From positions 1 to 58,518 of the forward strand of contig JAOABK010000004.1 of NCBI GenBank assembly GCA_026418415.1: a DNA stretch of 58,518 nt. The letters are read 5' to 3'. Position numbers and translations under genes: made by a program. The notes beneath the pieces were generated by a model. That model saw only the letters and a list, made by a program, of their open reading frames with translations, was not told the origin of the DNA and ran no database searches. Positions 8,901 through 17,503 of the stretch are shown one piece after another. The stretch comes from Pseudomonadota bacterium. GTDB lineage: Bacteria > CALINM01. Numbering within the stretch: the first letter of the stretch is position 1; each line of letters starts with the position of its first letter.

Positions 8901-10065
8901 TTTCATTTATAATAAAATCTGCACCAATAACCTTGCCGATTAAATTTCTTCCCGATCCTGTTGTAGCAGTTCCTAAAAAAACAAATTTTAGTTTATTTAT
9001 TTTTTCCATTTCTGATAAAGCTTCAAATATCCTTTTAACAGCACCAATTGGATCTGAGGATGTTTTCCGATAGATAGCAACAATAGGTTTTGCTTTTTCA
9101 TCTATCAAGCAAACCTTTGTACTTGTGGAACCTATATCAATCCCCATATAAACTTTTAAATCTGTATGCTGAGGCAGGGTATTATAAAAAATTATTTCAT
9201 TACCAATCTCATCATATGTTGTTTCAAACTTGCTAAAATCAGGATAATTCTCACTTTTAACTTCTAAAGGCGGATTTTTTAAAATAAACTTTTCTTCACC
9301 TAATAGAGCATTCATTCTGACCGATTTATCTTTCTTAATTGACCCATCCTTTACTAAGGATAGTAATCCAAAAGCAAGAGCCCATTCTGGCTCTTCACAA
9401 ATAGTTTCTAAATCATTGAACTCATCTCTAAAGGCTTTTAGAAATGTTTTATTTTTAAATACACCACCAGTAAGCAAAATTTTCCCCTCGGGTCTTTTTC
9501 CTTTAAAAAGCGCTTGTATTACGTTTTGAGCCATGCTATAGCATAGTCCTGCCGATATTTCTTCTTTGGTATATCCTTCCTGTTGTAAATGAATAAGGTC
9601 TGTTTTTGCGAAAACAGAACATCTTGTTGAAATTGCAGGTTTTATTTTAGCTTTAAGGGCCTTTTCTCCCATCTCCTCTATCGAATATCCCAATCTCTTT
9701 GCTTGTAAATCCAGAAATGAACCAGTGCCTGAGGCACAAGTAGTGTTTACCTCATGCCCTAAGTAATTGCCCTCTTCGTCCAGATTAATTATAAAATATG
9801 AACTCCCTCCCACATATACCACATGTTTTACATTACCAAAAATTCTTGCATATCTTGACAATACAAAAAAGGGATGAAAACCACCATAGTTTAGAGAATT
9901 TACACCTGTCAAATATATATCATTTATATTCAAGCCAAAACTATTTAGGATAGATAGAAAGTCCCCTTTATGGGGCTTATATTGAATTTTCTTGATTTCA
10001 TTATTCTCTAATTTTGCAATAGCAATGTAAACTGAACCTATATCAACAGCATAAAGCTCTTTCAT
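5989..10065 (-). CDS. Giant acyl-CoA dehydratase activase-like protein (two BadF/BcrA-type ATPase domains plus DUF2229 and dehydratase-like region)
   Basis: 1358 residues. Domain 1 (about 1-250) is an ASKHA ATPase: VDIGSVYIAI, TTCASGTGSFLDLQAKRLG. Domain 2 (about 303-570) is closer to classical 2-hydroxyacyl-CoA dehydratase activators: MGIDIGSTSTKVCLI, EIGGQDSKFTQ and CAAGTGSFIEEQAEKLG, whose Cys would bind a bridging [4Fe-4S] cluster. A Cys group CDLCKNNC follows near 590. The C-terminal half carries a DUF2229-like region (VLVLGRPYVLYNN, about 825) and HgdB-like stretches (SCFSCGPDSF, LDGHSSATGYITR, ECSPFHSTLGA, PSGNGPCRFGQYG). Family proteins of about 1400 residues occur in anaerobes without a settled function. 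No dehydratase subunits are adjacent. It lies 36 bp after a hybrid kinase and overlaps the RNA methyltransferase. An ATP-driven electron-transfer or self-contained radical-generating role is inference. Confidence 0.88.
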   Translation of the reverse strand: MKELYAVDIGSVYIAIAKLENNEIKKIQYKPHKGDFLSILNSFGLNINDIYLTGVNSLNYGGFHPFFVLSRYARIFGNVKHVVYVGGSSYFIINLDEEGNYLGHEVNTTCASGTGSFLDLQAKRLGYSIEEMGEKALKAKIKPAISTRCSVFAKTDLIHLQQEGYTKEEISAGLCYSMAQNVIQALFKGKRPEGKILLTGGVFKNKTFLKAFRDEFNDLETICEEPEWALAFGLLSLVKDGSIKKDKSVRMNALLGEEKFILKNPPLEVKSENYPDFSKFETTYDEIGNEIIFYNTLPQHTDLKVYMGIDIGSTSTKVCLIDEKAKPIVAIYRKTSSDPIGAVKRIFEALSEMEKINKLKFVFLGTATTGSGRNLIGKVIGADFIINEISAHAKAATFIDPEVDTIFEIGGQDSKFTQLKNGIVYYSVMNYVCAAGTGSFIEEQAEKLGIPIDKFAELAEGSPSPPISDRCTVFMEKDIDLLIAKGVPKNEIASAVLHSVRDNYLNKVVGNITIGDKIYFQGATARNRALIASFEQRLGKKIIVSPYCHITGAMGCAIYLWENKVKSSNFIGLSFCNKNTDIDKEICDLCKNNCSLSLIKTENDVVAWGMKCGRDYEDKKPKKRGINGFISFRDSLLKLEKDNYKEAVYVPDIIGNSIKIDFIKNLLENLKIKPIIIKPDRNAYNVGRQYSYYEICAPCVISYGTISNLKDKPIFMPYFLRNELNCNVSQCHLCPYVQSSPSILKSLFNGKNLISPKILESDNLENMAEEIKRSFKGVLDIEKYEVIEAIKQAKDKVRKNMDEKIKRGKEFFEKIQDNQIYVLVLGRPYVLYNNKLNHNFIDTIEYYGIKAIPVDFLPLDRDFVAKKFPHIYWNYGQVILSSLKYIEKYKNVFPVYLSCFSCGPDSFLLNYFFREMQNLRKPFLSLQLDGHSSATGYITRIESAIESFKNYMKLKEKGKLSEIIYKESSSEIEGNKIYVPPMDVKGAQLFASAFKRYGIDSEVLQENQESFNEGLKYSIGHECSPFHSTLGAIVYRLKKGNGKERVSYFMPSGNGPCRFGQYGLLQNIILKELGFDVSIVSPSGENAYGGLPVKFQKILFDAVLINDILRKVVLKIRPYEKEKGEVDNIYEDVIRNIKKDIENGNNYEKSFIKGFESLANVKTLKEKKPKIAIVGEIYVRNNEFLNDNLIRTIELLGGEAMISSILEWFFYTQEIEKNELKYKSGIDKLKNKLKIQMKGSYYKKREHHFYSMAKDYFRDIFEPPIEEVIESGKRYLPFEFYGEAILTIGRGILFFEKEGASALVNASPTFCMPGTITSYLFKEISKVYNKPIISLFYDKTGNPNLELVPYMEILRGQS

Positions 10066-10101
10066 ACAAATAAATATTATTTTATAAAATAAAAATAAGT
10101 T

Positions 10102-12477
10102 TTAAATCAATTTTTTTATTGTTTCTATTAATTTCAAAGCAGTAAAGGGTTTTTCAAGTAAAAAATAATCTTTTACAAACTCCTTTTTATCAATTAGAAC
10201 TTCTTCCGAATAACCAGACATCATTAAAAATTTAATATATGGCTTTATTAATTTTATTTTTTCTATTAGCTCTAAACCGGACATCTTAGGCATAATTATA
10301 TCTGATATTATCAATGATACGTCTTGGTTTTTCTCAAACATTTCCAAACCTATAACACCATTCTCTGCTGTTATAACTTGATATCCAGCCTGCTTAAGGG
10401 TATTAGCAATAAATTCTCTAATCATATCATCATCTTCTACCACAAGTATATTTCCTGATTCCTTCTTTGTTATAATAACATCTAACTTTTGTTTATCAAG
10501 CTCTCTCTCAATGCTTCTTGGAAAATAAATTTTAAATGTTGTACCGATACCCAACTCACTATATACCCATATGTATCCATTATTTTGTTTTACAATACCA
10601 TAAATTGTTGCAAGTCCTAAACCTGTACCTTTCCCCTTCTCTTTTGTTGTAAAAAATGGTTCAAAAAGATGGGATTTTACCTCATCATTCATACCTATTC
10701 CAGTATCTTCTACTGCAAGCATTACATATTCACCTTCTAAAACGTTTGGATGCCCTTTTATATAATCTTCGTCAAGCATTTTATTTCTGGTTTTAATTAT
10801 TATTTTTCCTCCCTTTGGCATTGCATCCCTTGCATTAACAATAAGATTCATTAATATCTGATCAATTTGTGCAGGATCAATCTTTACATTCCACAAATCT
10901 TCCTGGAGGTCTATTAGTACCTCTATATCTTCTCCGACGGTCTTGCGAATAACCTTTTCCATGTCTTTTATGTTTTCATTTATATTATGAACCACAGGTT
11001 TGGCAAACTGTTTTCTACTAAAAGCAAGAAGTTGTTTTGTAATGTTTCCTGCCTTTTCTGAAGAACTAATAATTTTTTCTAAATTTTTCTTAACCTCTTC
11101 TCTATTATCTAAGTTTAATATGGATAAATAGGCGAAACCACTTATAGCGGTAAGAAAGTTATTAAAATCATGGGCTATACCACCAGCGAGCCTTCCTACA
11201 CTTTCGAGCTTTTGAGCCTGATAATATTTATTTTCTAATTCCTTAATATAGGTTTCATCTCTAATAATTGTTAAATAAAGCTCTTCAAATTTAAAATTTC
11301 CAATATATGCACCTTGAATATCGAATATCTTTCTATTTAAACTATCTTCAATTAAGCTAAGACCTGTGGTTTCGAAAAATTTTTTATTTTCAAAAAGTTG
11401 TTTATATAAATCTTTTACCTTTACAAGATCTTCATAACCTATTCCCATTAAACTAAAGAGTTCAAAAATATTATTAATATTCTTGAACTTGCTACCAAAA
11501 ACTTCAAAAAATCTTTTATTAAGAAAGGTAATATTGCCATCATCTTTATGAATTATAACAACATTTGGTGAATTATTAAGTATTTCACCAAACATTCTCT
11601 CATTTTCTAAAGTTACCCTATATATTTGTCTATCTTTGTAATATTTGATTCCCACTATGGCAATAATAAAGATTAAACCTAAAAAGGAAAAATTTATAAA
11701 AATCATCTTTTCAATATCCGGATAATTACGTATTTCCGGCCAAAATTTTAGAAGATTATCAATATATTTTTCCTTTTTAAGTTTTATCAATGTTGAATTA
11801 ATTCTTTCGAAAAGGTCTTTTTTATTTTTATTTATCGCAAAAGCAATTTTATCCTTAGTAATAAGTTTTGGGTTATCAAACATTCCCTTAACAAAAAAGA
11901 TCTTTCCTCTATAGTGTTTTACCATTAAAAAGTGGGTATTTATATAGTCATTTAGCACAAAATTGACACGTTTGTTTATTAAAGCTTCAATAGATTCTTC
12001 TGTTGATTCAAAACTTATCACTTCGCAGTTTTGATATTTTGAACATAATCTTTGAGCTAATTTCTCACCCGTAGCATTCTTTTTAACCCCTATCTTTTTA
12101 TTTGATAAATCAGATATGTCACCTTCAAAATTTATGGCACTTACAAATATTAGACCTGTCTTTAAATAAGATTCTGTAAAGTCAACTATCTTTTTTCTTT
12201 CATCTGTTACATAAATTGCTCCTACTCCGACATCTGCTTCTCCATTAGAAACCATCTCAAGAACTTTAGGAAAGGGAACTATTTCGAGTGAATATCTATA
12301 CCCATTTAACTCACATACCTTATCAAGCAGGTCTATATCAAAGCCAACAATTTTACCATCTTTATAATACACAAAGGGCTCATAAATAGAAGCAACTACT
12401 TTGATATTCTCAAGACCAAAACTGCTTTTAGATAAAAAAAACAAAAAAAAGAACATGCAGAATAAGAGCTTTTTCAT
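10102..12477 (-). CDS. Hybrid histidine kinase with periplasmic solute-binding (SBP_bac_3) sensor, PAS and receiver
   Basis: 791 residues. Signal peptide about 1-20; SBP_bac_3 amino-acid-binding-type domain about 23-245 (VASIYEPFVYYKDGKIVGFDIDL, ADVGVGAIYVTDERKKIVDFTESY); TM about 257-277; PAS about 288-405; HisKA with His436 in GGIAHDFNN; HATPase_c (NLIVNARDAM, DTGIGM, FEPFFTTKEKGKGTGLGLA); receiver with VVEDDD, Asp726 in SDIIMP and KP near 774. It probably senses an amino-acid-like or other small periplasmic ligand and signals through its own receiver; no separate response regulator is adjacent. It sits 55 bp after acylphosphatase and 36 bp before the activase gene on the same strand, so it may be a late member of the aroF-tol transcript. 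Confidence 0.93.
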   Translation of the reverse strand: MKKLLFCMFFFLFFLSKSSFGLENIKVVASIYEPFVYYKDGKIVGFDIDLLDKVCELNGYRYSLEIVPFPKVLEMVSNGEADVGVGAIYVTDERKKIVDFTESYLKTGLIFVSAINFEGDISDLSNKKIGVKKNATGEKLAQRLCSKYQNCEVISFESTEESIEALINKRVNFVLNDYINTHFLMVKHYRGKIFFVKGMFDNPKLITKDKIAFAINKNKKDLFERINSTLIKLKKEKYIDNLLKFWPEIRNYPDIEKMIFINFSFLGLIFIIAIVGIKYYKDRQIYRVTLENERMFGEILNNSPNVVIIHKDDGNITFLNKRFFEVFGSKFKNINNIFELFSLMGIGYEDLVKVKDLYKQLFENKKFFETTGLSLIEDSLNRKIFDIQGAYIGNFKFEELYLTIIRDETYIKELENKYYQAQKLESVGRLAGGIAHDFNNFLTAISGFAYLSILNLDNREEVKKNLEKIISSSEKAGNITKQLLAFSRKQFAKPVVHNINENIKDMEKVIRKTVGEDIEVLIDLQEDLWNVKIDPAQIDQILMNLIVNARDAMPKGGKIIIKTRNKMLDEDYIKGHPNVLEGEYVMLAVEDTGIGMNDEVKSHLFEPFFTTKEKGKGTGLGLATIYGIVKQNNGYIWVYSELGIGTTFKIYFPRSIERELDKQKLDVIITKKESGNILVVEDDDMIREFIANTLKQAGYQVITAENGVIGLEMFEKNQDVSLIISDIIMPKMSGLELIEKIKLIKPYIKFLMMSGYSEEVLIDKKEFVKDYFLLEKPFTALKLIETIKKLI

Positions 12478-12532
12478 ATATCACTGAGAAGATTTTATAC
12501 CCATTAGATGAATTGTCAACTAATGTGAAAAA

Positions 12533-12805
12533 TCAATACAATACTTTAAAGGATGCAAACTCATTTAAAAATTGTTCTTCAAAGACCTCAACCTTGCTCA
12601 CGATCGCATTCGGTGGTCCAATATGACACCAATTTATTATTTTTTCTAATGCATCTTCATCTCCTTCAATAACAGCTTCTACTCGTCCATCGGGAAGATT
12701 TTTTACCCAGCCTTTTACACCCAATTTAATCGCCTCACTTAACATCGACTGCCTATACCAAACCCCCTGTACCTTACCATAAATAAAAAGGTGATACCTC
12801 TTCAT
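12533..12805 (-). CDS. acyP: Acylphosphatase
   Basis: 90 residues, normal for the family, which hydrolyses acyl phosphates to carboxylate and phosphate in the cytoplasm. The phosphate-binding signature [12 protein letters not shown] holds the catalytic Arg (about residue 18), and [19 protein letters not shown] holds the catalytic Asn (about residue 36). It begins 5 bp after the stop of cpoB and is the last gene of the tol-pal group. A link with Tol-Pal is not known; co-transcription is inferred from spacing. Confidence 0.95.
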   Translation of the reverse strand: MKRYHLFIYGKVQGVWYRQSMLSEAIKLGVKGWVKNLPDGRVEAVIEGDEDALEKIINWCHIGPPNAIVSKVEVFEEQFLNEFASFKVLY

Positions 12806-12810
12806 CTTAT

Positions 12811-13707
12811 CTATCTCTTCTTTACTCTTTTCCTTGCTTCTTGAGCTTCTTGGGTATTTGGGAATCTTGATATAAGCTCTTTTAAAGCGCCCTCAGCCTC
12901 TTTTTGCATACCAAGATTTTCTAAAGAAAGTGCAACTTTATAAAGGGCCGAAGGCACTTTATCCGCCTGTGGAAAATCAATAACTATTCTATGAAAATAC
13001 GTAAGCGCTTCATTAAACTTTTTTTGAGCATAATAGGACTCCCCTATCCAATACAAAGCATTATCTGTTAATGCATCTTGAGGATAAATTACAACAAACT
13101 GTTCAAAGGAATTTATAGCATTTTCATAATCCCCCTTATTATAAAAATCAAGGGCTTCATCATAAAGTTGTTGTTTTGGCTTTGCCTCAACCTTTGCTTG
13201 AAGCTTTAGAGTTTCTTCCTGCTTCTTCTCTAATTCCTTTATTTTTTCTTTTAAATATGAAATATCTGATGTTAAATTTTTGAAAACTGCTAAATCTTTT
13301 TTTAAGTCTTCCAAGTCCTTAGAAATACCTATAATCTGTCCATTCATCCTTTGTATAAACTCACTTTGCATCTTGAAGAAGCTTTCTGCATTTTTAAAGC
13401 TTTCCTTTGTTTCAAGCTTATAGTTTTCAAATTCACCCTTAAGTTTAGTCAAAGAAAAATCAATTTCATCAATCCTTACATTTGTATCCGCAAAACTCTT
13501 CCTTAGGTTATCATGAAGCTCATCTAACCTTGCTGTAGTTGACTTTAATTGTCCTGCTTCAGTTGTCAAAAAAGTGGATGTATTTCTAAAATCTTTGTCC
13601 AACTGAAAAGTCTGTCTCTGTAAGACTAAAAACTCTTCTTTCGTGACAAAATAACCACAACCATTAAATAATAATAGGAAAAAATAGAGTATTAATATTC
13701 TTTTCAT
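12811..13707 (-). CDS. cpoB: Tol-Pal system protein CpoB/YbgF-like, predicted lipoprotein
   Basis: 298 residues. The N-terminus [18 protein letters not shown] carries a lipobox with Cys17, so the protein is probably lipid-anchored, unlike soluble E. coli CpoB. A long coiled coil spans about 30-165. Three TPR-like repeats follow from about 173 to 298 ([54 protein letters not shown]), as in the CpoB C-terminal domain that links cell-wall synthesis to outer-membrane constriction. It overlaps pal by 4 bp and precedes acyP by 5 bp. The order tolA-like, tolB, pal, cpoB is the standard order of the locus. Confidence 0.9.
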   Translation of the reverse strand: MKRILILYFFLLLFNGCGYFVTKEEFLVLQRQTFQLDKDFRNTSTFLTTEAGQLKSTTARLDELHDNLRKSFADTNVRIDEIDFSLTKLKGEFENYKLETKESFKNAESFFKMQSEFIQRMNGQIIGISKDLEDLKKDLAVFKNLTSDISYLKEKIKELEKKQEETLKLQAKVEAKPKQQLYDEALDFYNKGDYENAINSFEQFVVIYPQDALTDNALYWIGESYYAQKKFNEALTYFHRIVIDFPQADKVPSALYKVALSLENLGMQKEAEGALKELISRFPNTQEAQEARKRVKKR

Positions 13708-14306
13708 TTTATTCTCTTAAACTCACATCTTCTATTCTTTGCCCATGCAGACTCATTTTGTTCATTTATTAAAGGTCTATCTTCACCATAACTAATTGTT
13801 TCTATTCTTTTCTCATCTATACCTAAATCAACAAGATACTTCTTTGCTGATTCAGCCCTTCTCATTCCCAATTGCAAATTATACTCCCTTGTTCCTCTCT
13901 CATCACAATGCCCTTCTATGAGAATTCTTATATCTGGATTTGCTTTTAAATATTCAGCAATCTCTTTCAAAACTGAAACATACTCCTTCTTTATGTCATA
14001 TTTATCAAAATCAAAATGAATCATTTTAGATAATACTCCATCTTCTTTCGCTGTTTCTAATGTAGGAGTTTGAGCCTGAGCAATCATGGTTGGCGTAACT
14101 TCTTCTACCTTAGCTTTTTTAGGTTCTTCTTTTTGTTGTATCTGAGCTTCTTGGAGCTTCATTTCAGGAGCCTTTTGCTCTTTTGGGACTACCTGTTCCT
14201 GTTGCACCGGTTTAATGTCAGCCTGAGGTGGCTGTGAAACTACCTTTTGTTTTGCACAAGCTGAAAATAAAACTAAAACACACAAAATTAACAAAACTTT
14301 TCTCAT
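13704..14306 (-). CDS. pal: Peptidoglycan-associated lipoprotein Pal
   Basis: 200 residues. Lipoprotein signal MRKVLLILCVLVLFSAC with lipobox Cys17; a low-complexity Gln/Lys/Glu/Pro linker about 20-80; then an OmpA_C-like peptidoglycan-binding domain (IHFDFDKYDIKKE, IEGHCDERGTREYNLQLGMRRAES) with the Asp and Arg residues that bind diaminopimelate. It tethers the outer membrane to peptidoglycan and interacts with TolB and TolA. A good Shine-Dalgarno (GGGAGGTAAGAT) precedes the ATG. It starts 11 bp after tolB and overlaps cpoB by 4 bp. Confidence 0.96.
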   Translation of the reverse strand: MRKVLLILCVLVLFSACAKQKVVSQPPQADIKPVQQEQVVPKEQKAPEMKLQEAQIQQKEEPKKAKVEEVTPTMIAQAQTPTLETAKEDGVLSKMIHFDFDKYDIKKEYVSVLKEIAEYLKANPDIRILIEGHCDERGTREYNLQLGMRRAESAKKYLVDLGIDEKRIETISYGEDRPLINEQNESAWAKNRRCEFKRIK

Positions 14307-14317
14307 ATCTTACCTCC

Positions 14318-15493
14318 CTATTCAATATTTAAATAACTTATTATAGCTGGTAAAGTAAATAATTTTACATACCTCAATGTGGCAATATCAATCAAATATA
14401 CACTCGAACTATTGACATCCTTTGAAAGAGCAAAAATAAACCTTTCATTTTTTGACCAATGGGGATCATCGAAACCTTTTTCAATTGGGGTTAGCAAAGC
14501 AAAATCAGATCCGTCAATAGAGGATGCAAATATTTTATTAATCCCAGAAACCATCGCCACATAAACAAAGTGAGTCCCAGTAGGGGCAAAGGATGGTGAA
14601 GTTGAATAATTATGTTTATAAGTCAATCTTTTTACTTTTTTATTTTCAATGTCATATAAAAAGATTTGGGGACTGCCATATTCATCAGAGACAAAGGAGA
14701 TGTTATTTTTAATAAATGTCTTAACAGGGGTAGCTAAACGTGCCTTACTGGAATATATAGGTTCCAATCTTTTATCATTGATTGAGTAGACGAATATCTT
14801 TGAAATTTTTCCATCATAACTGGTAAAAAAAATTTTCGTCCCCTCTTCTGAAAAGCTACCCGCCACATTAAGACCCTTTGAAGAATATATTGGAATATCG
14901 TCTAAATTCTTTAAATCAATTAACCTAAGAGATGTACCTCCTGTTTTAAAGTATCTTGTATAAACTACATAATTTCTCTGAGGAGAGATCTTAGGCGCTA
15001 TTGAATCAGTAAGATTATCAGTTAACTTTCTTATTTTTTTCCCTGAAATATCTGATAGGAAAATTTGTCTCACCCCATTCCAGTTCATTGAAAATACTAA
15101 ATTGCTTGAAAATATACCACTTGAGTGTGTCATTTTCTCAAATATCATATCTGCTAATCTAATTGCAGTATTAATATTATCTTCTGCTTTTTTTATTTCA
15201 TAGGTTATCATTTCCTGAGTTTTTAAAAAAAGCAAATTAACGTTAATATTATCTCCCCTCTTTTCAAATGATAATGAGTTATCCGCCGAATCAATATCAT
15301 CAACAAGCACTATATTAGGCATAAGTTGTATATAATGGGTCAAAGTATTGGCAAATTCAATATTTTTAGTCTTTTGATTAGAGATATGTAGCTTGAAAGG
15401 TCTTAAATTAGGGTTTGATATCTCTATTGTTAATGAATAAGCAAAGGATACTGATAAAATAAAAGATATAAAAAAGAAAGTTACCTTTTTCAC
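14318..15493 (-). CDS. tolB: Tol-Pal system beta-propeller protein TolB
   Basis: 391 residues with a signal peptide (about 1-19), an N-terminal alpha/beta domain (about 20-130) and a C-terminal beta-propeller built of repeated SDISGKKIRKLTDN, SPQRNYVVYTRY, GSFSEEGTKIFFTS, SFAPTGTHFVYVA and HWSKNERFIFAL units, as in TolB. It acts in the periplasm, shuttling between Pal and TolA. The predicted start is GTG 15493 without a clear Shine-Dalgarno. An 83-bp gap separates it from the TolA-like gene and 11 bp from pal. Overall identity to known TolB looks low, but context and architecture agree. Confidence 0.88.
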   Translation of the reverse strand: MKKVTFFFISFILSVSFAYSLTIEISNPNLRPFKLHISNQKTKNIEFANTLTHYIQLMPNIVLVDDIDSADNSLSFEKRGDNINVNLLFLKTQEMITYEIKKAEDNINTAIRLADMIFEKMTHSSGIFSSNLVFSMNWNGVRQIFLSDISGKKIRKLTDNLTDSIAPKISPQRNYVVYTRYFKTGGTSLRLIDLKNLDDIPIYSSKGLNVAGSFSEEGTKIFFTSYDGKISKIFVYSINDKRLEPIYSSKARLATPVKTFIKNNISFVSDEYGSPQIFLYDIENKKVKRLTYKHNYSTSPSFAPTGTHFVYVAMVSGINKIFASSIDGSDFALLTPIEKGFDDPHWSKNERFIFALSKDVNSSSVYLIDIATLRYVKLFTLPAIISYLNIE

Positions 15494-15576
15494 GTAAAAA
15501 ATAATACATTATTTTATTTGTTTTTTCAAGAGTATAAGATATTGAAAATACTTAATAACTAAAAGAGTCGGGATTG

Positions 15577-16383
15577 TTATAGTCTAAAGATGATAGTAAT
15601 TTTAGCATTTTCGAAAGGCGTGGGGAATAAATTTTTAGGAGGTGGTAAAAAAGGAAAGCTTTTCCTAATAGCTTCTTTTATCGAAGCATCATAAAGACTG
15701 TTGCCTGAACTATTTTTTAGCCTGTAATTTTTTAATGAACCATTAATATCAATTTCTATTTCTACCTCAACAGGTTTATTCCCATATTTTATAGCAAGGT
15801 CTTCTGGTACACTCCAATGATTTCTTATAACTGTTTGCATCTTTCTTGAATATAGAAATACTTCCTTTTCGTCCTCATTTCCTATATTGCTTCCAATTTT
15901 TTCAGCTTTTTTATCCTCCTCGATACTTTTACTTTTTGAAACTTCTATAGGTTTAATATCTTCCTTTTTTTTAGGGGTTGTTAAATTTGCCACTTTTTCG
16001 CGCCAAGAGGTATCTATCTTTTCCTGTGTCCTGTATTTCCATCCAAAATCACTCTCATTATCTGTTTCCTTAGCTATTACAGGTGCGTCTGGAATAGCCT
16101 TTTTTCTATCATTAATCTTTTCAGTTTTGGAATCTTCAATTTGTTTCTTAACCTCACTAACTTCTGGGATTGGTAAATATTGAGCCCTTCCAACTAAAAT
16201 AACCTCTTCTCTCATTACCTGTGGCTTTTTGCCTAAAAGATTCATAAAAACAATTACTACAATAGACAAAAAAACATAAAAGAATAAGCTGATAAAAAAG
16301 GACTTCCAAAAAAGCCTTCTTTGCTTTCTTCTTAAAAGGGTTTCAAAAAAGATAAACTTACTGCTATCCTGATAGCTAATCAA
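15577..16383 (-). CDS. TolA/TonB-like energy-transducer protein
   Basis: 268 residues. A basic N-terminus is followed by one TM helix (about 28-48, FISLFFYVFLSIVVIVF), a charged, Lys/Glu/Ser-rich periplasmic linker (about 50-180) and a TonB_C-type domain (about 185-268: VIRNHWSVPEDL, EVEIEIDINGSL, SLYDASIKEAIRKSFPFLPPP). Position just before tolB argues for TolA, which uses the proton-motive force through TolQR to act on Pal/TolB at division sites. It starts 8 bp after aroF, with a TTG at 16383 as the likely start. No tolQ or tolR lies upstream; aroF occupies that place. Confidence 0.8.
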   Translation of the reverse strand: MISYQDSSKFIFFETLLRRKQRRLFWKSFFISLFFYVFLSIVVIVFMNLLGKKPQVMREEVILVGRAQYLPIPEVSEVKKQIEDSKTEKINDRKKAIPDAPVIAKETDNESDFGWKYRTQEKIDTSWREKVANLTTPKKKEDIKPIEVSKSKSIEEDKKAEKIGSNIGNEDEKEVFLYSRKMQTVIRNHWSVPEDLAIKYGNKPVEVEIEIDINGSLKNYRLKNSSGNSLYDASIKEAIRKSFPFLPPPKNLFPTPFENAKITIIFRL

Positions 16384-16391
16384 TATATTTA

Positions 16392-17408
16392 TTATAATTT
16401 TTTCTCACTAAATTTTGCAAGTTCACATAGTTTTTTTACAACTTTTTCAAAATCCTCTACTCTTAATGATTGAGGTCCATCGCATAATGCCTTTTCTGGT
16501 TCTGGATGCACTTCGATGATTAGACCATCCGTTCCACAAGCCATTGCCGCATAACAAAGAGGTGGAACTAAATTTCTTGCTCCAGTAGCATGTGAAGGAT
16601 CAATAATTATTGGCAAATGTGACAACTCTTTTATTACAGGTACTGCAGAAATATCAAGTGTGTTTCTTGTTGCTGTTTCAAAGGTTCTAATACCTCTTTC
16701 ACACAACACAAGGTCTTTGCATCCCTCTGATAAAATATATTCTGCTGACATAAGGAATTCTTGAATTGTAGTTGCCATACCTCTTTTAAGAAGGACTGGT
16801 TTGCCAAATTTTCCAGCCTTTTTCAAAAGAGCAAAATTCTGAACATTTCTGGCACCAATCTGAAGCATATCAGCATATTCGCCCACTAATGCCACGTCTT
16901 CGGGATTAATCACTTCTGTGACAAAGGGCAGTCCCGACTCTTTCCTTGCCTTGGCGAGTAATTTTAATCCCTCCTTTTCTAATCCCTGGAAGGCGTAGGG
17001 CGAGGTTCTTGGTTTAAAAGCCCCGCCCCTTAACATATGGGCACCAGCCTCTTTAACCTTTATAGCGGTATTAACTATTTGTTTTTCTGATTCTACAGAA
17101 CAAGGACCTGCAATTATTCCAAAATACTCTCCTCCAAATTTTGCCCCCTTTACATCAACAATTGTTGGATCCTTTTTAAACTCTCTACTTGCAAGCTTAT
17201 AGGGCTTTAGTATTGGCACAACCTTTTCCACACAAGAAAGCGCCTCTAAAGCTTGAAGCTTATATTTACCCCTTTCATCACCCACTGCTCCCACAACAGT
17301 TCTTTCAACCCCCACTATTGTGTGTGGTTTAAATCCTAATTCTTTTACCTTCTTTTCAACCGTCTTTACATCCTCTTTGCTACAGCCTGGTTTTAAAACA
17401 ATAATCAT
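16392..17408 (-). CDS. aroF: 3-deoxy-7-phosphoheptulonate (DAHP) synthase, AroF type with N-terminal regulatory domain
   Basis: 338 residues from ATG 17408, which I prefer to an upstream in-frame start because AAGGAGGT sits just before it. It condenses phosphoenolpyruvate and erythrose-4-phosphate, the first step of the shikimate pathway. Residues 1-70 resemble the ferredoxin-like regulatory domain of class I-beta enzymes (MIIVLKPGCSKEDVKTVEK); the TIM barrel follows with GPCSVESEKQI, RGGAFKPRTSPYAFQG, LQIGARNVQNF, KRGMATTIQEF, CERGIRTFE and IIDPSHATGARNLV. The gene is preceded by a strong promoter, a structured leader and an attenuator-type terminator, so transcription is probably regulated by premature termination. 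The TolA-like gene starts 8 bp downstream. Confidence 0.96.
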   Translation of the reverse strand: MIIVLKPGCSKEDVKTVEKKVKELGFKPHTIVGVERTVVGAVGDERGKYKLQALEALSCVEKVVPILKPYKLASREFKKDPTIVDVKGAKFGGEYFGIIAGPCSVESEKQIVNTAIKVKEAGAHMLRGGAFKPRTSPYAFQGLEKEGLKLLAKARKESGLPFVTEVINPEDVALVGEYADMLQIGARNVQNFALLKKAGKFGKPVLLKRGMATTIQEFLMSAEYILSEGCKDLVLCERGIRTFETATRNTLDISAVPVIKELSHLPIIIDPSHATGARNLVPPLCYAAMACGTDGLIIEVHPEPEKALCDGPQSLRVEDFEKVVKKLCELAKFSEKKL

Positions 17409-17436
17409 AAGACCTCCTTTTTGAGTAATTAAAAAT

Positions 17437-17476
17437 AAAAAAGCCACAGAAGCTTAAGCGCCACTGTGGCTTTTTT
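17437..17476 (-). terminator. attenuator hairpin in the aroF leader
   Basis: A 13-bp perfect stem (AAAAAAGCCACAG at 17437-17449 with CTGTGGCTTTTTT at 17464-17476) and a 14-nt loop. Read on the minus strand it ends in TTTTTTATTTTT and lies 28 bp before the aroF start codon, downstream of the leader promoter: the arrangement of a transcription attenuator. The ascending arm contains the self-complementary GCCACAGTGGC, so alternative pairings are possible. Confidence 0.8.
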
Positions 17477-17503
17477 ATTTTTTATATCTATAAATTTATA
17501 AAA

